In this document: positions 1-7,800 of the stretch, one piece after another
Position numbering within the stretch: position 1 is the stretch's first letter
Layout: every line of letters starts with the position of its first letter
Source: Streptococcaceae bacterium
Lineage (GTDB): Bacteria > Bacillota > Bacilli > Lactobacillales > Streptococcaceae
Direction of reading: 5' to 3'
Assembly: GCA_031279745.1 (NCBI GenBank)
Contig: JAITHN010000069.1
Coordinates: 1 to 13,685 of the forward strand
Length of the DNA: 13,685 bases
The notes under the pieces: generated by a model
What the model was told of the DNA's origin: nothing
Seen by the model: only the letters and a program-made list of their open reading frames with translations
Database searches by the model: none
Position numbers and translations under genes: made by a program

Positions 1-3000
1 ATGCAGGAAATCATGCCGAAAACGATACAGAGATTAACCCAGAAACGTATGACAAGAATGAGTGGAAAACTAACGCCGAAACGGATACAACTTTTCATCC
101 TTTCTTGTTTACTTTTATGGGGAATCTCGCCAATCCTTCACGCCCCTAATTTTTTACCGAATTCAGGGGTTAGCGTTAAACGCATTACGATTCAAAAGCA
201 TGCAAAAGAAACACTTAAAGAAAACTCCATCGCTTTTGCTGAAAAAACATTACAAAATGCCAAGAAACACGCGAAAAAGAATGTCATCGAAGAAAAGAAG
301 TTTTCCATCCTTCTTCCAAGTGCTACTCAATCCGTTACTTTTCTTGACTCTGCAAAAGAAATGGAAGAAGCAAATAAGGCGACAGGAGCTGAGACTTTAG
401 TAGAATCGGATCCTACGCCAAGAACGGATACTTTGAAACAACCCCCTAAAGCAGGTGAATCCGAATCCATTCTTGCAACTCCGTTCCAATCAACTGACTT
501 CTCTCTTACCACTTTCGAGTTGAGAACCCTTCTTCTTACAAATATTTCTGAAGCACAGCAGGCAGACGGTTTTGTTAATGAAGTCAAACGTGCAAAAACA
601 CTTGTAGACTTTGAGCAGTGGGATGCAGACCTGAAAAAAATGTTTTTAAATGGGGAGGCAGTCAACCAAGCAAGATATGTAGGAAAACAGAATGACTTTA
701 ATAGTGATGCCATGCACTATCTTGTTCAAGTTTATTCAGGCGCTATCGTCAAGTACATTCCTCCAAAACAAAGGCAAAAAATTTACTCTCCTTCTGGCTA
801 TCAAAGATTTATCAACGTGAAGTATCAACCTCAAAAATCAGAAGCAGAGGTTTTTCAAGAGGCGAGTTTACTTCTTTCCGAGGGGAAACCGACAAAAGAA
901 GTCGCTGAGACTCTCTTAAATTCTAAAGAAATAGCTGTTGAAACAAGGGAGGTACTTGAAGAGGTTGCCACTCAAAATGAGGAGAACGGATTCTTTGAAA
1001 CCTTATTCGGAAGAAAGGTAGGCGCTTGGAGCAATGACGACTGGGAAATTTATGAAGAACTCAATACGGAGGATTTGATTGGGGTGAGCGCTCTTGGCGG
1101 CGTCTTCTATCGATTAGGCGGACTCTGGTACCCTGCGATTTGTGTCGATACGACGGATACTGGAACAGACCATTCCTACGTCCGTCCCGCCTTTGATTCA
1201 GATGGAAATGTCGATGATAATCCAAACGGGAACAAAGGGTTGCGAACGGTGTTTAGTTCCTCTCCTACTAAAGTTCGCGGGTATTATACGTTTTTATATT
1301 TTCTCATGCAGGAAGAAGGTATCCCTCGAAACGGCATTCAAAATCAGGGGAATTATTCCGAAAACATCAATTATTTGTATCTTCATTATGCAGAAAAAAT
1401 GGATGATGTTACGGCAATTTCAAACCAGCTCAAAGGCTTTGTTTCAACAACATCTGAAAGCGGTGATTTCGTTCTCAATCTCTTTAATACAGCTTTGGGA
1501 ATTCTATCTGGGCCAAATCGTTCGATTGTAGACCTTGCAAAAGCGGCTTACATAGAGGAAAAAGATAAGGTCAATAACCAACGTGGAGACGCGGAATTTA
1601 CTTCCATCGGTCAAACCATTCAAACGGATATTCCCTATCATTCCTATATGGATGGAAAAATCGAGAGTTGGAATGCTAGCCACGATACGTATAAAATCGG
1701 GCATACAGCAAGTCATTTAACCCTCCAACTGCTCAAAAATTCCACTCAAACGCAAACTGAAGTGAAATTCACCGTAGAGCACCCTACCCATAACAATGCT
1801 TGGGTGGCTTATATTACGAGCGGCGGTGGACAAAATCGTATGCTCATCTCTTCTTGGTTTCTCCCTGATATAGATGTGAACATCCAAGTAAGCTTAAAAC
1901 TAACAGGCCATCTCTTAATACGAAAATTGGATAAAACATCATCTGCTCTTGTCCCAAATACAATATTTAAGATTACCGGAAATTTTATTGACGGTTCAAC
2001 GAGTAAAAACGTTACAACAAATGGGGAAGGGATCTCCCTCTTATCTGACATCGCCTTTGATGGAACCTTGCTTACAGTGACAGAAGTTGAAGTTCCCTCC
2101 CCTTATATTTTGAACCCTACACCCATGACGGCGGTCATCGAGTCTGGAAAAACCGTAACACTTACGCAAAAAAATGAAGCTGGAAAGGGAAAAATCAAAA
2201 TCGAAAAATCTCTTGAAGGATATGGGCAAACACTTCCAAATTCGCATTATTCCTGGAAAGATTTATCTTTCACTATTACAAATTCCGAAGGTGTGGTTAT
2301 GGAAACCCTTACCTTAGATGATACAGGCGTAACGACAAGTGAGGAACTTCCTTATGGCGACTATATCATCAAAGAAATCGAAAACTCCCTCAAACTCAAC
2401 CATGGACAAATAGTCAATCCAAACTCTTATTCCGTTCGTTTGTCTCGCCCGAATCAAACGACACGGGTATATACGAAATCTATCGAAATTCAAAACACGC
2501 CTCAAAAAGGTTGCATTCAAATCCAGAAAAAAATTTCCACATATGGAGAGACTCTTCCAAACTCTTTCTACAAATGGGAGGGGATCAAGTTTGAAGTGAA
2601 AGATGAAAGCGGTCATGTTGTAGCCAACTTAACTTTGGACAATGAGGGGAAAGCCCAAACAGGTGAACTCCTACTTGGAACGTATACAATTCATGAAGTA
2701 GCACCCTCTGTAAACACCTCTCATGGTCAAACAGTCAATACTGCCACGCATTCCCTCTCCTTGACGCCAGAGGACAATACGCACCGCGTTTTTTTTGAGA
2801 CGATTCACATCGAGAATTTGGCGAAACGAGCTGCCATCCACATTCAAAAAAAGGGAGTGGATAATGAAAGCGAGTTTGAATCCAAGCTCTCACTTCCGAA
2901 CACCTTTTATAAACTTGAAGGGGCGGAGTACACGATAACACCAAAACAAGAAACCTTTCTTTCCGCTACTTGGTTAGGCAAACTTCGAGAAGGTGGAAAC

Positions 3001-5157
3001 GTCAAATCCGTCCAAGTAGATGGAAATAATCGTTTGCTCACCGCAATTTTTCTGACGGATGTAGAGGGAGAAATCACGACTCCAACGTATTTTCCACTTG
3101 GAGAATATTTCGTGCAAGAAACACGGTCTCCAGACGGTATGCTTCTCGATGAAAAACAATATCTAGTTACGCTACAATCTGATGGAACAAGTAGTGAACT
3201 CGCTCCATCACCGTCCGTTTCTTCCTCAGACGAACTCATCTACGGAGAGACGACTCTTAAGAAAGCCGACCGAGTAACTGGGGAGTTCCCTCAGGGGAAA
3301 GCCACTTTTTTCGAAGCTGAATACACGCTGTTTTACGCAGAAGAAATGCGTAATCACAAAGGAGAGGTTATAGGGATGATGGACTCGCCCGTCGAGTGGA
3401 CGGATGAGTTTCAGCCAACGCTCCTAAGTGGAGGGAGTGATCCTCTCAAAAATATCCTATCGGAAAATGCGGTAACCGCCACCATTCTAGAAGGTGAAGA
3501 TACTATCACTGTCGGACACCTTCCTATTGGAGAGTATTATTGGTTAGAAACTCAAGCGCCGATTGGCTATGCGCTCAGCACAGTGAAAATCCCAGTCTCC
3601 ATCAAAAAGCGAGGGGAAACAAGCGAGTTTAAAAAAGATGTTCAGAACAAAACCGCCTATGATGACGTCCTTCGATTAAACTTTAGCGGAGAAAAAAAGA
3701 AAGTTTCTTTGAAAGGAACGACAATCGTCTCTTTAAATGGAATTGACTTTGAATTAACCCCGCTTGAGGGCACCCAGTTCTCAACAGATACCAACATTCA
3801 ATACAAAGCAACAAGCCATACAGATGAGACCATTATTCCTCCAATTGATGGCTTGTATTCCTTTGAAAATATTCCTTTTGGGGATTACAAATTAACCGAA
3901 TTGAACCCTCCTATTGGCTATCAAGCCATAGAACCGCTCTATATTTACAGCGAATTTCTCCCTGAAGAAAAAGAATATGCTTTTTGGATTATTGAGGGTG
4001 AGAAAAACGAGAAGAGCGAGGACTCCGTCCTTTTCTTCTGTCAAATCCCTTACGGTGAATTAGTAGATACTGTCTTTTCCATCCCTTTAAGAAATCTAGA
4101 AACTGTGAATCATCCGACCCCACCAGTTGAAGTTCCGCCTACACCTCCTGTCTTTCCCGAGCCGCCAAAGACCGAACCACCTACCGAAGTTGAAGTTCCG
4201 CCTACACCTCCTGTAATTGTTGAAAGTCCAAAGATTGAATCTCCTACGCCAGATGCCCCTTCCATCCGAACGACCGCTACTAACACCATCACTCATAATC
4301 ATCATGCAGAAGTGAACGATTCTTCTGTCCTAGTCGATCTGGTGGAATATACAGGATTAAATCCAGGAAAGGTCTATACGATTCACGGAACGCTGATGAG
4401 TAAAGAAACTAGGAATCCATTAGTCGTGAATGATGGAAAAGTTCGAGCATTCAAACGATTCAAAGCTGAAAACAGCTCAGGAAGTGTTTCGCTTAGCTTT
4501 TCCTTTTCATCAAAAGAATTTGCAGGAAAGTCTGTTGTCGTCTTTGAGGAGCTGGAAAAAGATGGAGAAATCATCGCTTTGCATAAAGACATTGATGACG
4601 AAAATCAAACGGTGTCTTTCTTCGAATCAACGCTAAGCACAAAGGCTAGCTTTTCGGATGGAACGAAAGTAAAGGCGACCATGAACAATAAGGAGATTGT
4701 TCAAGACCAACTCCAGTTTACAAACTTAGTTGTGGGGGAAACGTATTGGTTAGAAACACAACTTGTTGATGTGTCTAGTCAAAAGGTTATCGTTATGAAA
4801 GGCCAGGAGCTTGTTCCGCACGAGGCGAATCCTGAAACTACGGTGGAGCTCTTTGCAGATGGCGAACTATTATCTGGACGTAAACTCGTCTTTTTTGAAA
4901 CACTTTATACAAATGCTAGAAAAAAGACAAAAGTAGCCGAACATGCAGAGCTTCTCAATTCTGACCAAACGATTGAGTTTGGAAATGAACGAGGCCTCCT
5001 CCCAGATACGTTAGGAGTCGACGATCAGACTCAAGACCTCCCGAATACAGGAGAAATCACCAATTTTCAAGTTTTAATTCTGGGATTCCTTGCCTGCCTA
5101 CCACTTCTTATTCAACTGTCGAAACATCTCGTCCACCAACGAAATCGTATCGAATAA
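1..5157 (+). CDS. Large LPxTG-anchored surface protein with Cna-B/SpaA-like domains and two VaFE-type repeats
   Basis: A 1718-residue cell-wall adhesin or pilin-like protein. Residues 1-28 are basic and 29-46 form a hydrophobic core, giving a signal peptide with an unusually long n-region; Met17 or Met20 are alternative starts and any ribosome binding site lies outside the window. Residues 50-160 are K/E-rich. Residues 170-620 are unrecognised but contain the only striking Cys (C381, in WYPAICVD). From about 635 come beta domains of Cna-B type, starting near 635, 729, 836, 942, 1081 and 1221, with Lys-rich first strands (IKIEKS, IQIQKK, TTLKKAD), ET/EL-x-xPxGY motifs and closing Asn residues typical of isopeptide-bonded domains. 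A Pro-rich spacer spans 1371-1420. Two VaFE-like repeats follow (1421-1540 with VVVFEELEKDG, H-x-DIDDENQTV; 1543-1663). LPNTG is at 1680-1684, then a hydrophobic segment and basic tail: the sortase signal. Family assignment is solid; ligand and N-terminal function are unknown. Confidence 0.93.
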   Translation: MQEIMPKTIQRLTQKRMTRMSGKLTPKRIQLFILSCLLLWGISPILHAPNFLPNSGVSVKRITIQKHAKETLKENSIAFAEKTLQNAKKHAKKNVIEEKKFSILLPSATQSVTFLDSAKEMEEANKATGAETLVESDPTPRTDTLKQPPKAGESESILATPFQSTDFSLTTFELRTLLLTNISEAQQADGFVNEVKRAKTLVDFEQWDADLKKMFLNGEAVNQARYVGKQNDFNSDAMHYLVQVYSGAIVKYIPPKQRQKIYSPSGYQRFINVKYQPQKSEAEVFQEASLLLSEGKPTKEVAETLLNSKEIAVETREVLEEVATQNEENGFFETLFGRKVGAWSNDDWEIYEELNTEDLIGVSALGGVFYRLGGLWYPAICVDTTDTGTDHSYVRPAFDSDGNVDDNPNGNKGLRTVFSSSPTKVRGYYTFLYFLMQEEGIPRNGIQNQGNYSENINYLYLHYAEKMDDVTAISNQLKGFVSTTSESGDFVLNLFNTALGILSGPNRSIVDLAKAAYIEEKDKVNNQRGDAEFTSIGQTIQTDIPYHSYMDGKIESWNASHDTYKIGHTASHLTLQLLKNSTQTQTEVKFTVEHPTHNNAWVAYITSGGGQNRMLISSWFLPDIDVNIQVSLKLTGHLLIRKLDKTSSALVPNTIFKITGNFIDGSTSKNVTTNGEGISLLSDIAFDGTLLTVTEVEVPSPYILNPTPMTAVIESGKTVTLTQKNEAGKGKIKIEKSLEGYGQTLPNSHYSWKDLSFTITNSEGVVMETLTLDDTGVTTSEELPYGDYIIKEIENSLKLNHGQIVNPNSYSVRLSRPNQTTRVYTKSIEIQNTPQKGCIQIQKKISTYGETLPNSFYKWEGIKFEVKDESGHVVANLTLDNEGKAQTGELLLGTYTIHEVAPSVNTSHGQTVNTATHSLSLTPEDNTHRVFFETIHIENLAKRAAIHIQKKGVDNESEFESKLSLPNTFYKLEGAEYTITPKQETFLSATWLGKLREGGNVKSVQVDGNNRLLTAIFLTDVEGEITTPTYFPLGEYFVQETRSPDGMLLDEKQYLVTLQSDGTSSELAPSPSVSSSDELIYGETTLKKADRVTGEFPQGKATFFEAEYTLFYAEEMRNHKGEVIGMMDSPVEWTDEFQPTLLSGGSDPLKNILSENAVTATILEGEDTITVGHLPIGEYYWLETQAPIGYALSTVKIPVSIKKRGETSEFKKDVQNKTAYDDVLRLNFSGEKKKVSLKGTTIVSLNGIDFELTPLEGTQFSTDTNIQYKATSHTDETIIPPIDGLYSFENIPFGDYKLTELNPPIGYQAIEPLYIYSEFLPEEKEYAFWIIEGEKNEKSEDSVLFFCQIPYGELVDTVFSIPLRNLETVNHPTPPVEVPPTPPVFPEPPKTEPPTEVEVPPTPPVIVESPKIESPTPDAPSIRTTATNTITHNHHAEVNDSSVLVDLVEYTGLNPGKVYTIHGTLMSKETRNPLVVNDGKVRAFKRFKAENSSGSVSLSFSFSSKEFAGKSVVVFEELEKDGEIIALHKDIDDENQTVSFFESTLSTKASFSDGTKVKATMNNKEIVQDQLQFTNLVVGETYWLETQLVDVSSQKVIVMKGQELVPHEANPETTVELFADGELLSGRKLVFFETLYTNARKKTKVAEHAELLNSDQTIEFGNERGLLPDTLGVDDQTQDLPNTGEITNFQVLILGFLACLPLLIQLSKHLVHQRNRIE
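4125..4214 (+). repeat. 27-bp direct repeat in the Pro-rich spacer of the surface protein
   Basis: An identical 27-bp sequence occurs at 4125-4151 and 4188-4214, 63 bp (21 codons) apart and in frame. It encodes VEVPPTPPV in both copies. It lies in the spacer between the last Cna-B-like domain and the VaFE repeats. Perfect identity in otherwise diverged sequence suggests a recent in-frame duplication or slippage that lengthened the stalk. Confidence 0.9.
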
Positions 5158-5198
5158 ACCAAAGCTAGACCACGTGTGAACAATGAATTCGTATACAA

Positions 5199-5237
5199 AA
5201 AGACAAGGAACAGTCCATGTCCCTTGTCTTTATTTTT
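5199..5237. terminator. Bidirectional Rho-independent terminator between the adhesin gene and tadA
   Basis: A perfect 10-bp stem (AAAGACAAGG at 5199-5208 with its complement at 5222-5231) encloses a loop that can form three further pairs (ACA/TGT). On the plus strand it is followed by TATTTTTCTT; on the minus strand the flanking A run 5197-5201 reads as a T run. It can therefore end both convergent transcripts. The right arm overlaps the tadA stop codon (5230-5232). Confidence 0.88.
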
Positions 5238-5739
5238 CTTCCGAGGAGTAGTTTCTTTTGTTGGCTCCCCGTCTGTTTTTGAAAAAAGCTTTCATAAGGT
5301 CGGAGGAACGTTCCGCTAGGACTCCTCCTTCAATGTAGGGCGCATGATTGACTTCCTTAATATTCATGACATCTATCACACTTCCACAAGCTCCGCCTTT
5401 GTTATTTGATGCCCCAAAGTACACCTCTGGAATTCTAGATAAAAGAATTCCTCCCGCGCACATAATGCAAGGTTCAACTGTCACGAAGAGAGCACATTCT
5501 TCCAAACGAAAACTTTTCAATTGGTTATTTGCAGAGCGAATGGCAGTAATTTCTGCGTGTGTCGTGGCATCTTGTGTCGCTTCTCGGAGATTATAGCCTC
5601 TCGAAATAATCGTTTTGTCTCGGACGATGACACAACCAATCGGAACTTCTCCGAGGGCTGCCGCATTCTCAGCTTCTTTCATCGCCTCTGACATAAATTC
5701 TATCTTTTCGCTCTCAGAAAAAGTACTTTGATAAATCAT
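5230..5739 (-). CDS. tadA: tRNA-specific adenosine deaminase TadA
   Basis: A 169-residue cytidine/deoxycytidylate deaminase-fold protein that converts A34 to inosine in the anticodon of tRNA-Arg(ACG), allowing decoding of CGN codons. The zinc site is intact: HAE at residues 61-63 (His ligand and catalytic Glu) and PCIMC at 90-94 (two Cys ligands). GEVPIGCVIV and the N-terminal EAMKEAENAA helix are typical of TadA rather than of free-base cytosine or guanine deaminases, and length fits the family. The ATG at 5739 is preceded by AGGGG four bases upstream, which favours it over Met16. It is the last gene of the yczE-nrnA-yjdM-tadA group, 27 bp after yjdM. Its stop codon sits inside the shared terminator stem. 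Confidence 0.95.
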   Translation of the reverse strand: MIYQSTFSESEKIEFMSEAMKEAENAAALGEVPIGCVIVRDKTIISRGYNLREATQDATTHAEITAIRSANNQLKSFRLEECALFVTVEPCIMCAGGILLSRIPEVYFGASNNKGGACGSVIDVMNIKEVNHAPYIEGGVLAERSSDLMKAFFKNRRGANKRNYSSEEK

Positions 5740-5766
5740 TGTTCCCCTATCTTAAGGATGCTTGTA

Positions 5767-6117
5767 TTATCCTTTTTTTACCACAGAACTCTTTAAGCCC
5801 ATATTTCCAAATCCGTCAACTTTGGCATCGATGTCATGGCCGTTATTCATCTCAGGGTCTACGAGACGAATGTTTTTCACTTTTGTTCCTTTTTTGATTG
5901 GCTTAGGCATTCCTTTGACAGGAAGGTCTTTGATAATCGTTACCGTGTCGCCTTCTTCCAAAACATTCCCAACAGAATCTTTGATTTTATTCGCTTCTTC
6001 AGCAGCCGCTGCTTCATCCGCACGCCATTCATATCCACATTCTGGACAGATTAAGAGTCCTGTTCCATCATCATATACATATTCGCTTCCACATTTTGGA
6101 CAATTAGGTAAGTTCAT
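5767..6117 (-). CDS. yjdM: Zinc-ribbon protein of the YjdM/PhnA family
   Basis: A 116-residue protein with an N-terminal zinc ribbon (C6-P-K-C9 and C24-P-E-C27), a short Ala/Glu-rich linker (RADEAAAAEEA) and a C-terminal beta domain with GNVLEEGDTVTIIKDLPVKG and GTKVKNIRLVD, ending GLKSSVVKKG. This architecture and length match YjdM (formerly PhnA). The old phosphonate annotation came from the E. coli locus and has little functional support; the true role is unknown. GAGGAG at 6124-6129 precedes the ATG. The start overlaps the nrnA 3' end by 14 bp, implying translational coupling. The link with RNA-processing neighbours is positional only. Confidence 0.92.
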   Translation of the reverse strand: MNLPNCPKCGSEYVYDDGTGLLICPECGYEWRADEAAAAEEANKIKDSVGNVLEEGDTVTIIKDLPVKGMPKPIKKGTKVKNIRLVDPEMNNGHDIDAKVDGFGNMGLKSSVVKKG

Positions 6118-7060
6118 TCTTTACTCCTCTTCCTACTACTTCTTGAATTTCTTTATAAATTTCATCGCATTCTACCATATCTTTTGCATTTGCACCACTC
6201 GCCAATGGATGTCCACCGCCGTTATGTCGTTTGGCAATCTCGTTGACGGGAATATCTTTTCCTCGAAGTCGAACGCGGAATTTACCGTTCGGTTGTTGGA
6301 CAAAAATTCCCCATGCATGGATGTTTTCAATGCTTCCAGGAATTGAGACTACCGCGCTTGTTTCATAGTCTTCTACTCCAAAGGATTTCATAATTTCATT
6401 TGTTAAAATCACTCTGGCTGCACCGTTTTCATCTATTTCGAGGTTTTGGAATACATATCCCGAAAGCTTCGCAACTGGAATCGAAATCTCTTCAACTTTC
6501 CTTAGAAGTGCAGACGCATCAAAATCAAAGGCGCGCAGTTTGCTTGCGATTGCAAGGGTTGCGGCCGTTGTAGAAGGATATAAAAACCTTCCAGTATCTC
6601 CGACAATCCCCGCATATAAGAGTCGTGCAGCATTTTCGTTCAATTCCAATCCATTGTCAAATGCAATGCGTGCGACAAGTTCAGAACAACTGCTAACATT
6701 CGTGTCTACATACACGACATCCCCATAAGGTTCATCGTTTGGATGATGATCTATTTTAATCCACTCACGCCCTAATTTGTAACGTTCGTCACTAATTCTT
6801 GCAGTATTTGCCGTATCGGTCACGATGACGAGAGCACCCTCGTAATCTGCATCTTCTACCACATCCATTTGACCAAGATAGTCGAGCCCTTCAATTTTCG
6901 TCCCTACGGCAAAGACCGTTTTATTTGGAAAGTTTTTTTGAAGTATTTCTTTTAGTCCTAATTGTGAACCAATCGCATCAGGATCTGGCCGCATATGGCG
7001 ATGAATCAAAATTCTATCATAACTCTCAATTTTTTTGAATATCTCTTTTTCTATATTCAT
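6104..7060 (-). CDS. nrnA: DHH/DHHA1 phosphoesterase, NrnA-type oligoribonuclease/pAp phosphatase
   Basis: A 318-residue cytoplasmic phosphoesterase of the NrnA group, which degrades nano-RNAs and linear dinucleotides to mononucleotides and often dephosphorylates pAp from sulfur or coenzyme A metabolism. The metal-binding motifs are complete: HMRPDPDAIGS (H22, D26, D28), VTDTAN (D82), DHH at 104-106 and GDTG (D155). The C-terminal DHHA1 substrate-binding motif GGGHPLASGA begins at 281. I chose the ATG at 7060 because it is preceded by GGGGA and overlaps the upstream TGA as ATGA. An in-frame ATG at 7111 would add 17 residues buried in the upstream gene. Substrate choice among nano-RNA, pAp and cyclic-dinucleotide products cannot be read from sequence. 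Confidence 0.93.
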   Translation of the reverse strand: MNIEKEIFKKIESYDRILIHRHMRPDPDAIGSQLGLKEILQKNFPNKTVFAVGTKIEGLDYLGQMDVVEDADYEGALVIVTDTANTARISDERYKLGREWIKIDHHPNDEPYGDVVYVDTNVSSCSELVARIAFDNGLELNENAARLLYAGIVGDTGRFLYPSTTAATLAIASKLRAFDFDASALLRKVEEISIPVAKLSGYVFQNLEIDENGAARVILTNEIMKSFGVEDYETSAVVSIPGSIENIHAWGIFVQQPNGKFRVRLRGKDIPVNEIAKRHNGGGHPLASGANAKDMVECDEIYKEIQEVVGRGVKNELT

Positions 7061-7683
7061 ACTTCCCCAATCCATTTTTTCAATAAAGGTTGTGTAAATT
7101 TCGAATTCCACAGCGAAATTAACGGTCCTAACGTCATTACATTTAGAAGACTAGCGATTCCTAAAGGTCCTCCCGTGAGAAAACCAATTAGAAAGAACGT
7201 CCCGTCCGTAATCATGCGGCAATACATAAACTTAAAGCCCGTGTACTCCGCCATCAACGGCGCAATGGCATCATATGGTCCCGCACCGAGCCCACTCATG
7301 GAATACATGGAAATCCCTAGAGGTGAAATAATCAGCCCAAGAACCATAAACATGACTTTCATCTCAACATTGTCTACCGATACTCCTGAAAGGAGATGTA
7401 GACAGAAATCTATGAAATAACCTGTTAAAAATATGTTGATCGCACTTGCCACACCGAGATGCTTCTTCTCTCCAAGTAAAACGATGATGATTCCGATGGC
7501 GACTCCTAAAATCAGCTGATACGTTCCTAAATCCAATCCTAATTTCCCTGATACTCCAAGATTTTCAACTGTAAAAGCATCCACTCCAAGAGTGGCTTTT
7601 ATCAAGAAACTCGCTGCAATAGCTAGAAAAATATCTCCTATAAAGGCAAACGCAAACCGTATCCAAAATTCTTTTCTTTTCAT
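7057..7683 (-). CDS. YczE-family integral membrane protein
   Basis: A 208-residue polytopic membrane protein with about five hydrophobic segments (roughly 10-28, 55-71, 77-98, 108-126 and 160-192) and a short basic N-terminus MKRKEFW. The motif SMSGLGAGPYDAI (129-140) and the later GGPLGIASLLNVMTLGPLI are characteristic of the YczE/YitT-like family of uncharacterised membrane proteins. The ATG at 7683 is chosen because GGAGG lies seven bases upstream at 7691-7695; an in-frame ATG at 7701 would place that ribosome binding site inside the gene. It is first in the operon, and its TGA overlaps the nrnA ATG by four bases. Transport or regulatory roles have been proposed for relatives, but nothing here identifies a substrate. 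Confidence 0.87.
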   Translation of the reverse strand: MKRKEFWIRFAFAFIGDIFLAIAASFLIKATLGVDAFTVENLGVSGKLGLDLGTYQLILGVAIGIIIVLLGEKKHLGVASAINIFLTGYFIDFCLHLLSGVSVDNVEMKVMFMVLGLIISPLGISMYSMSGLGAGPYDAIAPLMAEYTGFKFMYCRMITDGTFFLIGFLTGGPLGIASLLNVMTLGPLISLWNSKFTQPLLKKWIGEV

Positions 7684-7696
7684 CTGACTTCCTCCA

Positions 7697-7735
7697 TACA
7701 CTTGTTAGTGTACCAATTCTTTTTACAAATTTCAT
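7697..7735 (-). promoter_or_regulatory. Candidate promoter and overlapping palindrome for the yczE-nrnA-yjdM-tadA operon
   Basis: On the minus strand ATGAAA (7735-7730) is 17 bases from TACACT (7712-7707), each 4/6 to the consensus -35 and -10. The -10 is the left arm of a perfect 16-bp palindrome, TACACT-4 nt-AGTGTA (7697-7712), that would also cover the predicted transcription start. This arrangement suggests an operator at which a repressor blocks polymerase. Promoter strength is modest; the palindrome is directly visible, its role inferred. Confidence 0.45.
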
Positions 7736-7755
7736 GGAAGTGTAAGTTTATCTAC

Positions 7756-7782
7756 AAAAAAAGGGCGCGTCCGCCCTTTTTT
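7756..7782 (-). terminator. Rho-independent terminator of pgi
   Basis: GGGCG (7763-7767) pairs with CGCCC (7772-7776) around a 4-nt loop, and flanking A and T runs extend the stem to 11 bp. Read on the minus strand it ends in a run of seven T, 18 bp after the pgi stop. The plus strand also has six T, so it could work in both directions. It separates pgi from the yczE operon. Confidence 0.9.
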
Positions 7783-7800
7783 ATTCAATACAACGTACTT

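Noticed and set aside
4110..4305. Gly-rich minus-strand frames opposite the Pro-rich spacer
   Set aside because: They are the reverse complement of proline codons in the surface protein (CCN read as Gly) and have no start signals.
5762..6346. Long plus-strand open frame of 194 codons opposite yjdM and nrnA
   Set aside because: It is antisense to two genes with intact family motifs, has a Ser/Phe-rich product typical of reverse-complement frames, and lacks a ribosome binding site.
7060..7111. Longer nrnA start at 7111 adding 17 residues
   Set aside because: The ATG at 7060 has a GGGGA ribosome binding site and the ATGA overlap with the upstream stop; the extension lies inside the upstream gene and is not part of the conserved N-terminus.
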